Assembly: GCA_015178975.1 (NCBI GenBank)
Contig: WHVD01000031.1
Coordinates: 62,001 to 126,000 of the forward strand
Reading direction: 5' to 3'
DNA from: Hysterangium stoloniferum
Lineage: Eukaryota > Basidiomycota > Agaricomycetes > Hysterangiales > Hysterangiaceae
Length of the DNA: 64,000 bases
This document shows positions 1 through 10,815 of the stretch, in pieces. Below the pieces are notes generated by a model. It searched no databases and had not been told where the DNA came from. It saw only the letters and a list, made by a program, of their open reading frames with translations. The first letter of the stretch is position 1. Each line of letters begins with the position of its first letter. Made by a program: the position numbers and the translations under genes.

Positions 1-1751
1 CCCCACACATCAGTGTGTATTATGTCTCCAAAACTTGCAGCACGTCCACCCTGATTTATCTTTGCCACTGGTCTCCTGGTGGCCTTTGCATAGATGCATG
101 ACTCGCAAAAAAAAGGGTCATTGCCAGGTGAGTGCTCAAGTTTGATGCCTGTTACAAAGCCACTTTGCACCAGTCGGCATGCAACATCGGGGGCAATGTG
201 GCCCATTCGGCGATGGAACATATCAACAGTGAGTTCCTCTGCAGCATTTGCGAAGTTTATCCCACTAATATTTTTGTACAGACCCTTCTTTGATCTGGGG
301 ATTTCGCCGATCATGCTGCCCTTTGAATTGTAAATAACACATTTGCCATTGCCAAATGTGACAGAAAATCCCATCTCGTCCAGTTGTCCAACAGATATCA
401 GTGTATATCCTATGTCTGGGGAATATAATGCTTCCGAGAGGTGCAATGTAGAAGTGTCGACTCCACACGGTAAGTTCATTGTTAGTTCGCCTTTTCCCAC
501 AGCATGAAAACTGTTTCTATTTGCAGCGCAAAAAGTTTTCGGGGAAATCTTCACGAAATTCTGGAGTTTGTTTCGGTATGGCGTCATTGTTTGAGAGCAT
601 CCAGAGTCTATTAACTCGATGCACATCTGCTCGGATTGCTCAACATCTGTGGTGGTTGCAGCAGCAATTTCGGGCATGTCATCTGTCTCATCGTTGTCAT
701 CGATAACAGAGAACCAGTCAGACATGCTATCATCAAAGTCACCCTCCTGATACGAGGAATCACTCATGGACCACGTGTCCAGTGCTCCGTCATCAACAGG
801 TATTTCGGTGAGTCGTCCCAAGTTGGGCAAACTATTGCTGGAGTCCAAGAGGAACTCAGCATCTGCAGCAAATGCGCCTTCACATTCAGAATCTGAATCC
901 TCTGCAACATTTGCAGAGCCACCGGACTTCTTGGATAGGTCATCCTGTTGCTTTTCATCCTTTTTTGGCTTGGGACAGCTGTCTTGCTTATGTCCTTTCT
1001 CATTGCAGTTCCAGCATACGCCACGGGGTTTTCGATTATTTCCCTTTCCTGAGCCAGCATACAATGCTTCATCGTCAACATCTTCCTTCGGTTTTCCTGA
1101 GCGCTTGGCTCGTAACGTTTTCTGGCACTCGAATTCTTCAGAAATGAGCATGATGAGTTTGTCTGGTGTAATTGTACCGGTAGGGCTCCACATTCTTGCT
1201 GCTGCTAACTGATTTGAAGCAAAATTTGACATCGCTATGGGCAGGGATGAAATAATAGTGGAACGGTAATCCATTTCATTTATGTCCACTCCCACAGATG
1301 CTAATTCTTCCCTTTTAACTCTCAGAGTGTCCAGAAATTCTCGCACATTGCCTTTTTCGGCACACCGCATGTCGAGGAAACGCGTTTTTAGGTCCGTTTG
1401 TGCGTAAGCACCCTTTTCGGTGTACTCGGAGACTATGGAGTCCCATCGATCCTTTACAGTCTTTTTGGAGTGTACTCGCATGAGGGTTGAGTCGGGAATT
1501 TTTTGGGTGAGCAAAGATTTGGCAGATTTTTCATTTTTGTCCCACAATGTGATTGCAGCTGACTCTTCTTCAGTAAGTTTGGTCTGTTCGGTTGGTCGTG
1601 GGGATTTGCCATCGAAGTGGCCCCAAAATCCTTTTGCTTCAATAGCATCTTGGAACCAGACCGCGAAGATGGCCCAGTTTACACCAGTGTTATCAAGCTT
1701 GGGAACAGAAGATGGAAGGGAGTCAGATAAGGAAGTGGCTGTAATAGACAT
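1..1751 (-). CDS. Ty1/Copia gag-pol polyprotein, 5' part, open to the window edge
   Basis: An uninterrupted minus-strand frame starts at the ATG at 1751 and runs off the left edge without a stop. In order it shows a gag-like (UBN2-type) domain, a CCHC zinc knuckle (CWNCNEKGHKQDSC, near 1025-985), an acidic linker, an aspartic protease site with IDSGCS (near 610), a GAG-pre-integrase segment containing FHRRMGH and a C..C pair (near 230-120), and the start of the integrase core (IHTDVWG, near 30-1). This order (protease, integrase, then RT) is that of Ty1/Copia. The frame has no stop over 1.75 kb and keeps CpGs, so this is a young and possibly intact element. The LTR lies just upstream at 1791-2186. 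The rest of integrase, RT and RNase H should lie left of the window. Confidence 0.93.
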   Translation of the reverse strand, partial: MSITATSLSDSLPSSVPKLDNTGVNWAIFAVWFQDAIEAKGFWGHFDGKSPRPTEQTKLTEEESAAITLWDKNEKSAKSLLTQKIPDSTLMRVHSKKTVKDRWDSIVSEYTEKGAYAQTDLKTRFLDMRCAEKGNVREFLDTLRVKREELASVGVDINEMDYRSTIISSLPIAMSNFASNQLAAARMWSPTGTITPDKLIMLISEEFECQKTLRAKRSGKPKEDVDDEALYAGSGKGNNRKPRGVCWNCNEKGHKQDSCPKPKKDEKQQDDLSKKSGGSANVAEDSDSECEGAFAADAEFLLDSSNSLPNLGRLTEIPVDDGALDTWSMSDSSYQEGDFDDSMSDWFSVIDDNDETDDMPEIAAATTTDVEQSEQMCIELIDSGCSQTMTPYRNKLQNFVKISPKTFCAANRNSFHAVGKGELTMNLPCGVDTSTLHLSEALYSPDIGYTLISVGQLDEMGFSVTFGNGKCVIYNSKGSMIGEIPRSKKGLYKNISGINFANAAEELTVDMFHRRMGHIAPDVACRLVQSGFVTGIKLEHSPGNDPFFCESCIYAKATRRPVAKINQGGRAASFGDIIHTDVW

Positions 1752-1790
1752 TTTGAAACTAAGCGTAGTGTAGCGCGGGGCCCAATAACC

Positions 1791-2186
1791 TGTGAGAACT
1801 AAGTGAAAGAACAATACTCAGTATTTGCACGCTGTATGCCAAATAGCTAGTTATTGATTACCTAAGTGAAAGAACAATACTAAGGTAATGGTAATAAGTA
1901 AAAGAGTTAGGAATGCATAGTAGTAAGTATCTCACCTCAGTATTTGCACACTGTATGCCAAATAGCTGAGGTGAAGTTGACTGGGATGGCTTGTATTTAA
2001 GCTAACTCGGAACAAAGAGAAAATGAGAACAATAGCATGGAATGTGTACTAGAATGTTCTGGAGAAATATGTTCATGTGACAAAAGGAAACAATAAAGGA
2101 GTACAACAAAGGAAGGCTTTTGTCTTATGGGCTGGTACGTCATGACCTTACCATAAAGGGACTATTGCGTGCTTGCTATTCTAACA
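1791..2186 (-). mobile_element. 5' LTR of the Copia element
   Basis: This 396-bp block lies 39 bp upstream of the gag start. Read on the minus strand it begins TGTTAGAATA and ends CTCACA, the usual TG..CA ends. It holds two related segments about 120 bp apart (1801-1848 and 1921-1975). The second can form a hairpin, TCACCTCAG pairing with CTGAGGTGA, extended by TATTTG/CAAATA with one bulged base. The target duplication cannot be checked because the other LTR is outside the window. The primer-binding site should lie between 1752 and 1790; I could not assign its tRNA. Confidence 0.8.
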
Positions 2187-2782
2187 AGACGATCCCACCC
2201 ATCTTTCATAGACCGGCTCTTAGAGTTGTCACTGCCCTATTGTGACTTCGATGATGTCATTGTGTCATTTTCAGGTGTGACAATTTGCAATTTGATGATG
2301 TGGATTAAATGTTTTTGTAACCTACCCCTTGATTCCACATGCTTTAATGAAATCTTAACGGTCGTAAGTTAGTCGTGAAGAAAGGATTGGAGCAGAATTT
2401 ATTTTCTTCCCTCTCCAAAATCCGCCGCCTACTTTTAAACTTTAAGCAGTCCGCCGGACGTGTGCCGGAGCCCTCTCGTCAGTGAACCTGTGTGCGCCGC
2501 AATTTGTAATGTACTTCTATACCTAGCCCCTCAGGTGGTTTCCCAACGAACCCTTAGTAGTTACATCATAATCTCGATTTTTTTGATGCCCAGCCACTTA
2601 GTCACTAGTTTCTCGAGGAATACAACGTCAGTGAGAATCGTTGTGACAGGCGTTTACTTTTAGTGGACGGTAATCCAATTGTTAATTCCTGAAAATGATC
2701 ACCGATGGACAGGTCGTGCCAAAATCTCTACTACATATGAAAGGTTTCGGCACAACTAAACATGACCAGCATTCGTCGCTAC
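2187..2782. other. Unassigned sequence between two LTRs
   Basis: No convincing coding exon, RNA gene or known repeat was recognised here. It is the flank into which the Copia element (left) and the solo LTR at 2783 (right) inserted. Base composition is ordinary for the host and CpGs are present. Confidence 0.4.
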
Positions 2783-3600
2783 TGTTAGGATACACACACA
2801 GGGCGGGTTTCCGGAGAAACCCGTGGAATATCCGGTAGGACTTGGCTTCAGCTTATAGGCTGTGCCCTCGCTAGATCGTGTTGTCCAATTTCAGACAGGC
2901 GGACGGGAATCCCGGGGAGTCCGGGTGGGGGTTCGTGGGTCGTGAGTCGTAGGTCGTGAGTCGAGAGTCGTGAATCGAGATAGTCGAGAGAGATAGATGC
3001 GCCGGAGCCCGTGGGCTCTGACTAGTGCGAGCGGTCTGATAAGAGTAGGGTTTAGAGAGGAAAATGTATTAGATTACTGGGGGGAATCTAAGCTAATTTT
3101 CTGACTGGATTGTATGTACAACATCTGCCAGTTTATATAGACCGTGGAATGCATGACATACCGAATCCAGTAATAATGAGACGAAACGAGCAAAACATAA
3201 AACGGGAATAGTAAACACCAAATTGGTGTTAGGAATGGGACGGAATGGAGCGGAGTCCGAATCGTGACAAAGCATAACCCATAACGGGAAACGGAGCGGG
3301 AGCGGAGTCCTAAATCGTGACAGGTCATTTGACTAAAACGGGAACGGGGCTCGATTAGAGCGGTGACGGGATTCTAAGCGGGTCCGGTGACTGATGCGTG
3401 GGACGAAGACGGACATAGACAGAGACGGGGTCCGGGGGAAGTCTGGTGACTGATATGTGTCTTAATGAGGTCGAACGTAACGAGTCTTGACGTAACGGAG
3501 TCTGGGCGGGAAATCCTATAAACAGACAATTGGTGCTTGTAGCGCATGGGGGCGTACGAGTTAGTGCCCGGAGTCCGGCGGGATTTGTCCGGTCGTAACA
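2783..3600 (+). mobile_element. Solo LTR, family A (CpG-rich), TSD GCTAC
   Basis: An 818-bp LTR begins TGTTAGGATACACAC and ends GGTCGTAACA, flanked on both sides by the perfect 5-bp duplication GCTAC (2778-2782 and 3601-3605). No internal retroelement sequence adjoins it, so it is a solo LTR left by LTR-LTR recombination. Near the start it carries the inverted repeat GGGTTTC..GAAACCC, then the module AGGACTTGGCTTCAGCTTAT, then a short GTCGT-type tandem stretch near 2935-2985 that varies in length between copies. Close relatives lie at 32328-33166 (inverted) and 59478-60317. The small frames inside it are conserved only because the LTRs are similar. Confidence 0.92.
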
Positions 3601-3605
3601 GCTAC

Positions 3606-4632
3606 CTAATAATCACCACCTTGCTCCTGCCATTGCTCCTCGTCGTCGTGAAATGGACTTTGGGTCAGGGGTACGGATGTTAGAATATAGGGCTGTGCGA
3701 GCATGCATAAGGTGCCACACTGGTAATTTGCCACCCTATTGTTCTTTTGAGTTTGGCTTAACCCTTTGTTGTCATACGTCTATTGTTCTCAAGGCGTATA
3801 TAACTAATATAGATTTCTTGTACTTACGCTATCCGTTTGCCTCTTACGAGACACAGAGGGTCAAACGGAAATGATATTCATCATTGCTTGAGATTCACAT
3901 TTTATTTCAACAACGGACAGAATATTTTGTATTTCATATCACATCTGACAAAATAAATGGACCAGCAGCGTATTGGATGCCTCTCCAACAATAAAGAACT
4001 CATGATTAATGCAGGGTTGGAGACACAACATCACTGGTGTCGGCCAGTTCCTGAAAGTCAGGCATTTTAAGTACGTCATACAGCGGGACAATGATTCTTG
4101 GATCCATTAGCATATCTTCCTAGGAGATACGCGATGTTCTCCAACTACATCAGGATATCCGTGCATCCAACTGCATTTAAGAAGACAACGGCTTACACTC
4201 AGATCATAGATCTAGGTGTTGTTTCGTAGCTAAGCTGGGACTTGAGCCAAAGAATAAAGATAAATAAGAAAGCCTACCATAAATTGTCCAACTCTCGGTC
4301 AATTGTCAGTGCGTTATCCTAATAAAGTCAAGGGATCAGAGTAACAAAAGTAAATGAGGGCAAGCTGGCAATGAGGAGATCTAGAGCCCTTGTAGAGCCA
4401 GACGCATGACACCATCCAATGGTAGTCAATCCTCATGTATTATTTTTCCTTTAACCATTATCACTCGTTCATATACGATATGTATAGTTTTCCCAGAATT
4501 AGATACAGTCACAATTGGAATGGGACTTCTGCTGCTGCTCGCAGTCCAAGTTTGCAATAAACCCATATTACTAGTGCTATAATACCAGATATCGGCATCA
4601 AAAACAATCCCAGTCAATATTGTCATTGCATA
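3606..4632. other. Unassigned region downstream of the DUF6533 gene
   Basis: No coding exon, RNA gene or repeat family was recognised. It probably holds the 3' untranslated region of the minus-strand DUF6533 gene and intergenic DNA, bounded on the left by the solo LTR. Confidence 0.35.
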
Positions 4633-6290
4633 TCAAGTAGACGAGAGTACTTTGTCAGAATGCTCCCATTCGACCTCTGAAGTTGGTAGCAATGTCGTGT
4701 CTCCGCTATTAACGGCTTCTCGCAGGTTTAATAGAATTCTTGCCGTGAAAATAGCATGCATGATGCGCTGCATTCTGAAAGAGAGAAATTCAATTAAAGT
4801 AAAGAAATACGGTCAATCAATACTTCACGAATTGCTCTACTGGAAGATATTGTCTTCCCTAGAAAAGACCCTGAAAAAGACATGAGATATCAGCAGGCAA
4901 CACATCAATTGGCACCTTGTATCACATGCGCTAATAATACAAGTTATTATCAGTATCATGGAGTGCAGATGATGGATGAATTTACACATAAAAACAACAC
5001 AATATAAGACCGCTGTTGAGAATATCAGTATTTCAACATCTGCATTCATACGATGGGTTACTATCTCTACATGAAATTGATAAGGAACCAGATCTGCAGA
5101 ATTGTGCTTTATGAGGTGTGTATGTATATAAGTGATAGTCTAACTTTTCCTAAGTGGCAGAGCCACCCACCAGTGTGTCTACTCTGGTAACAAGTTAGCA
5201 TATGAATTACTAGTGAGAAGTGTTGTGTAAATTTGAAAGATCAATAAGAAATAATAAGTAAAAAATGTCATACTTAACACAAATAACATAATGAGAAGAA
5301 AGTCAAAAGATACAATGGTTTTGAGACCTTCGTTGCAGTGCAACCTGAGCATGAAATTTTGTCTGAGCAGCCGGCTGTGTCGAGGATGATTGATGGAAGA
5401 CCTTGCGGGTGTAGTCTGATTCGTGGCTCACATTCAATACTTGGGAGGGTTTTATAGACAAAAAATATATCTATTATCCCAAGTATTATCAAAAGTCCTA
5501 TGAAAATCTTCTCCCAAATGGCCCAAATCCTGAATATAAGAACTACTGTATGGCGCTTGTTAATTTGGCGGATAGAAAACAAAGTGAGAAAATACACACA
5601 TTGAGCTATTAGTGTACCAATAACACTGAACCCTGGTGGGTAAATGTCACCCATTGTCCTTAAGTGATCTATATCCCAAGGAGGTGTTAGAATATGAGTA
5701 TATACAATTAGCTATGACCTCATATCTCGTTTTGTGTCTGTATAGATTCAACTGGTTCACATCATGTGATAGTTATTATTAGATAGTTCCTGAGCAGATA
5801 GTCCTACAGACCAGTGCACAGACCACTTAGTACAGTATATAGTTAGTCCAGTTGAGGGGTAGAAACCTCAACTGGAAGCCCAGCTATATCACCGGTTTAT
5901 ATTCTACACCGCTCTATCTAAGTTACTTAGTACCTAGATAGAGAGTCTCATACTGTGGTTCCCCGGCTTGCAGTTTATCCTAATAGGAGGCTATCCACAT
6001 GAAGAAACAACGTATATTCTTCTGCACATTAGTGGCGATATACCCGGGAAGACCACTGCAAAAATATACACATTTAAGGTTCTGATTTAAGATCAGCATT
6101 GTTTTGTGTCCATTGAAATACTTACTATAAAGTAATACAGAGCTGTCTATAAGAGCCAAGTAGCGTGTTGCGACATAAAGTAGTTTCCCGACGGTCCAAG
6201 GTGATGGCCAAACCAGTTTCACCTCATTCTTCAGACATAATAAATGGCCATAAACCTGGATCGATAACAGCTATTAATCAGAAAGCTACA
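4633..6290 (-). CDS. DUF6533-family multi-pass membrane protein
   Basis: Minus-strand exons encode the N-terminal DUF6533 signature (EVKLVWPSPWTVGKLLY, then RYLALIDSSVLLY; 6225-6135), a second exon with SPLMCRRIYVVSS (about 6060-6003), and a third with FSVIGTLIAQ and VLIFRIWAIWEK (about 5635-5505). A last exon ends in MQRIMHAIFTARILLNLRE and then an acidic tail, with its stop at 4633-4635. These blocks and their order match a large basidiomycete family of predicted seven-helix proteins of unknown function. The middle exons between about 4790 and 5330 and the first exon upstream of 6240 were not resolved. A solo LTR at 5685-5985 falls inside the intron between the second and third exons; splicing across it keeps the frame (junction codon TGG), so the gene may still work. 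Confidence 0.75.
5685..5985 (+). mobile_element. Solo LTR inside a DUF6533 intron, TSD GGAGG
   Basis: A 301-bp block starts TGTTAG and ends CTAATA, which fits CTAACA with one C-to-T change. It is flanked by GGAGG at 5680-5684 and 5986-5990. It contains two hairpins: a perfect 11-bp stem TCCAGTTGAGG/CCTCAACTGGA (5847-5857 with 5866-5876) and a 9-bp stem CTCTATCTA/TAGATAGAG (5912-5920 with 5935-5943). Orientation is assigned only from similarity of the TGTTAGAATA end to the Copia LTR at 1791-2186. Confidence 0.82.
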
Positions 6291-9129
6291 GATAAATATG
6301 AGGATAAACCAAGGCCGCGAAGCTAGCGACTGAACAATGTGCAATGATCTTTAGTACTATTAAAGTTCATGGCATGAAACCAGCTCACTGTCGCAACACT
6401 ATAGTATGAATAACCGTTGGTACAAAGAATGCCGTATAAATCTCACAGAAGAAAGATAGCTATCCTTAAATGTAAATACGTATGCCCTCATTTTCACATG
6501 GTGTAAGGAGGTACAATAGGCCGATGTCCAAAAATTGATATAAATATGTGTAAGAGTGTGGGGATATCATCACTGTTGGGAATGTAATGACTATCGAATT
6601 AAGCATCAACTGCGATCTTATAAGACCTCAAAGGGGGGGTGGTCCAGCGTTCTATCGGGGCTATATCAACATAGCTGGCACCCGATGTCGATTAATGGAA
6701 CTGCAACTCGGAGTCTTGTTGGAGATCCAGTGTGTATACCCAAATATGTATTCTGCGAAGACATCAATCTTAAACATTATTTAGTGCAACAACCTCTACC
6801 AACTATAAAAGGGCAGACAGTGCCCGAACTAGATAATCATCTATCAAGCATTATAAGGCTGTACTAGAAGTCAGTGGCCGCCTGCGAATGAGGAACTTCT
6901 TCCTCTTGTATTTATCCGTATGCCATATGGATGGCTGAAAGCTGTACTCGCACTATGAGGCAGCACAAAACTTGTGCGAGACTGTCGCAACCCGCTGTGC
7001 CCAGATTCACGAGAGCACCATGATCAACAGTGAGGGGTCTGCGAGTGAACCTCCTCCGGCGACGGTTAGGTTGTGTCAGAATTGCGTACATATAAAAGGG
7101 TTGGAACAATTGGTCCAATAGTGCAAGAGAATAATGACATAATGGGGTACCAAGTTTGCTATGTTAGTGTCACAATCTCATCCATTGGGTTGATCTAATG
7201 CGGCTCTCAGGAACAACGACCCAGCCAAAGGCTTCAGCGATTGTAAGATTTAGTCATAGGTGATATCAAGTATCAATCAGATACGGCTGAAGGCACATGG
7301 CATTGGAATATATCGTTGATTTTATAGGTCTTTGATCATACTCATGCCTCTCCGGATATGTTCACGCTTCCGTCTCAAAGACAAGTTAAGAAGGAAATAA
7401 AAGACCGTACTTATGGCCAAGCTATTTGGAAAGTTGGGCACATGGCAAGCGACAATTCCCAAGCAACGATGCCAAGTTAAATGAGATATTTGGGCGTGGA
7501 ATCACAGCGCTTAGTCTGGCTCTCGAGAAACAATCCCCATGCAGGGAGTTGATGGACAATACTTGACCACGTTCTGGAAGCCCTGAGCATTAAAGTTAGA
7601 GTAAAATGTTGGAGTCTGCGACCTATGATGCATGACTACCAATTTGACCAGATTGTAAGGATTAAAAAAAAGAACCAGTATAGACGCCAACTGCAACCTA
7701 ATCCCAATCACCATGGTCGCATGCATAGACGTGAAACCAAACTAAATAACTATATGGCACATGGCTCAATAGGGAAGTCAAAATGAAGAAATTGGGTACT
7801 TACTGATTGATGGCACAGGCAAGGAAGGTGAGTTACAAAAAGTTGAGCGATGGTTAAAGATACATAAATGACCATGCGTGATGTGTCCTCGGTTTGAGTT
7901 TGATCACTTGACGCAACGTCGGATAAGAGAAATTACGTTTTGTGGGGAACTTATTTATTGAAATAAAATAAAATAACAACAACAACCAGAGGCTAGGGCT
8001 TTACCTAAGATCATGAATATAATAATACCTCCTTTTATCGCCGCCAGGTTGCATACCATTGGTCATAGCGCCTGGACAATCTCTTCTACATCCCTCACGC
8101 TCCTTGTTGAGCAAAATCGGTGAAGGAGAATCCGGCAAGGTCGAGCTCAACTTCATGACAAGTGAGCCGCTGAGTGTAAGGGAGTGTGCAACACCTTAAA
8201 AATCAACCCGATATCTCTCCATCTCCAATTCCTGTTGTACTAACAACTGCGCTTTTCGGCAGTTCTGATACCACCTACGCCTTTGCCTTTCGTCGTACCC
8301 TCCCTTCTGGGGACCGGAAACATGTACACCGCATCCTGATATGTCTGCTCGTAGTGGAGCGAGAACGTGTACAGCTAGAATGCTGGAGGCAACAGTAGTC
8401 TTATCTCTGTGGACCCGAAAGCACAGCAACATCAGAAGCGATTTATGACAATCGCAGCGTTGACCAAGGTGATGGTTCTTGGTTGAGTTAACGCATATCA
8501 GTCGTCCGGAGGATGCCCTTAGCTTGATATCCGTCGTTGAAAGGCAATCTGAAAAATTATAAGTTCTTCTACGATACTCTTTGAGAATTATTTGTTCTTA
8601 TATCTGCGCCCTTCAGCTTTGATACTGATTTGTTTTCCTGATTACACAGGCATTGCGAATTCGAGGGGTAGACCAGTCCCCACATTCACCCTTGGTCTTG
8701 TGGACCCTCCTACTCATACTGCATCCATTGTATACCTCTACTAGTCTGCATTCCTAAGGTTGCAGTACGCCATGAATTTCTGCAAGCCCTCAATCATGCC
8801 CGGAACAATATACCACATATGTCCATGAACACAGGTTGCCATCATTATTAAATACTATAACTAGATAATGTGAGTGCAAATAAAAAAATTATGGTTTCAT
8901 GAGAGATTAGTAGATCCTTTGGTATCCCAACAGAGCTGTGATTACGATAACCATATTTAACCATGAGAATAAATGTTTAGGGATATAATATAGTAGAATG
9001 TTCTCAGACATCTTTAGTTGAGCTGAAGGATAAGGAAATGAATGTCCCCAATAAATTAACGTAGTTTTTACGTGAATGTTGAATTTCCCCTTTTCAATCA
9101 TAAAGTCTACTTTGTATAGTTACAGTAGC
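6291..9129. other. Long unassigned AT-rich stretch
   Basis: Several short frames exist, but none shows a recognisable domain or a coherent exon chain. A stretch near 8200-8430 looks mildly coding on the minus strand, but I could not place it in a family. This may be old degraded mobile DNA or a gene relic. Confidence 0.3.
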
Positions 9130-9500
9130 CTGTCAGCTTCTTATCCAAGAAGTTTAGTGCTACTCAGCACAACTATTGTACTCATGAGCATGACACAACA
9201 GCCATCCTTGAAGCACTCATAAAATGGGAGGATAAATTAAAATTACTAGCATGGGAACTCATCCTAGTGACAGACAACAAAGGGCTTGAATATTTCAAGA
9301 CCTAACAACACTTGTCAAGTCAACAACAAGTGCATTGGTGGAAATTGACCATGCATGTGCCTGGTAAGTCAAAATCAGGTAGCTAAATTGTTGTTGTGCT
9401 ACTACTTGCACAATTTGCCCAAGGAAGTACATCTGCCAGAAGTGTACCTGAATGTGGTTGTTCATCTTGACCCTGAAGGTGAGACTTTAGAATGGTACAT
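9130..9500 (+). pseudogene. Ty3/Gypsy RNase H relic
   Basis: A plus-strand reading shows HEHDTTAILEALIKWEDKL, then VTDNKGLEYFKT and a fragment of the following HVPGKSNxVAD-like region. This is the hallmark run of Gypsy RNase H, where a TDHK motif precedes GLEYF. Stops and frameshifts interrupt it, and the adjoining RT and integrase are absent. CpGs are scarce, as in the other old repeats of the window. Confidence 0.7.
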
Positions 9501-9818
9501 AGAAGTGTAGTGCTCTGTACTGCTGTGGCTAGGTGAGTGACTCATCTACAGGAATGAGTCGAGCCTTGTAGAGAGGAAAGCAGGACCTGCCTGTGGGTCT
9601 ATAACATTCCCATCTGAAACCTTGGATGAGGATATGTATACATGTCATTAACACAGGTACAGGAAAACCTCTCAGAGTCATTTTAGGGAACAACATCAGA
9701 GTATATATGTTACCAATATATATTAGCTTTAGTGTATTCAGAAACCTATGCAGAGATAAAGGTGCAGAGAACCTATATTAAACAAGCCTTAGTTGGGACC
9801 ATTAGGTGAATAACTAAG

Positions 9819-10240
9819 TTAGGCAGTGGGTGCAAAAGTGTCATTGGGGTCTGTATTGATGGGGTTATTCTCAGCCCCCTTTTTCATGGTGAATGTCCAC
9901 TGGCTACCTACTATATTTGCATTCGGCAGTGGCTTGACTAGGATCCAGGTACCATTGGTTTGCATACATTCCAGTTCATCCATCATGGCAGCTATCCACA
10001 CATCTTTTTTGGGGCCATAGGCTGCTTCCTCAAAGGTGGTGAGATCATCCGTTCCGTCGTTATTTCAAACCAACTCAATGCTGTGTACAGGAACCTCCCA
10101 AGTACAATATATGTTGGGAGAATATAATATATATTCGTCCATTCTATTCCGGAAGTATTACCTGAACCACCCTGAATGTGAGCTTTTAAGGCAGGGCCAG
10201 ATTTCGACTTTGAGTTTTTGTTTTCCCGGAATGACATTAC
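9819..10240 (-). pseudogene. Copia reverse transcriptase N-terminal relic
   Basis: The minus strand encodes a start-of-RT segment, with WIAAMMDELECMQTNGTW then a block resembling LVxxPxxxxxVGSxWxF, and further on DTFAPTA, as in Copia RT. The part upstream of it (about 10010-10100) carries a linker ending in AYGPKK in another frame. An internal deletion removes the usual KARLVAxG block. This is a dead fragment. Confidence 0.7.
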
Positions 10241-10815
10241 CTACTACTTGAAGAAAAGTGATCCTCGAATGAGTGTGGCCAATCCAAAGAGCTGGTCGGC
10301 ATGAGCCATGTGCTGCGCTCGGTTGTCCTGAATATTTACATGCTCAAAGTCACCGCGTAGTAACTACCCAGTATATTATCCGATCCTTCAACTCACGACA
10401 TGACTGCGAGCATGTCGGCTAACAACAGAAAGCGACTTCGACGGCACGTCTAGATTGGAACGTTACAATATCACATTTATCGCTTCCATGTATATATCAA
10501 TACTACAATACTAATGGATATCCAAAAAAAACTGCCGGGGATACCAGAAAAGCGACCATCAGTACAACAATAAGATGCAATCGTGTCCACATATCTTCTC
10601 AATATTCCGCGATTTGGAGCTTCTTTCCTGTGGGACCGTCAATATGTAAATAATGCAAACGTGCTTGGTAAACACATACCAATACTAGGTCTCCTGCGTT
10701 CACGCCTGCGAGTCATCAACTCGATCTCGCCCTAGAAAATAGAGTGCGGGTAAATAAGGGTAGATATGAGATATGAGGAATACTACTTACACTATCGAAG
10801 AAAGAGTATCCCGCT
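10241..10815. other. Intergenic gap downstream of carnitine acetyltransferase
   Basis: No coding segment was recognised. It contains the 3' flank of the minus-strand carnitine acetyltransferase gene. Confidence 0.35.

Noticed and set aside
3074..3328. An 84-codon frame that recurs almost identically at 32511-32855 and 59791-60045
   Set aside because: All three lie at the same place within family A LTRs, on the antisense strand. Their similarity is explained by LTR identity, and no domain is visible.
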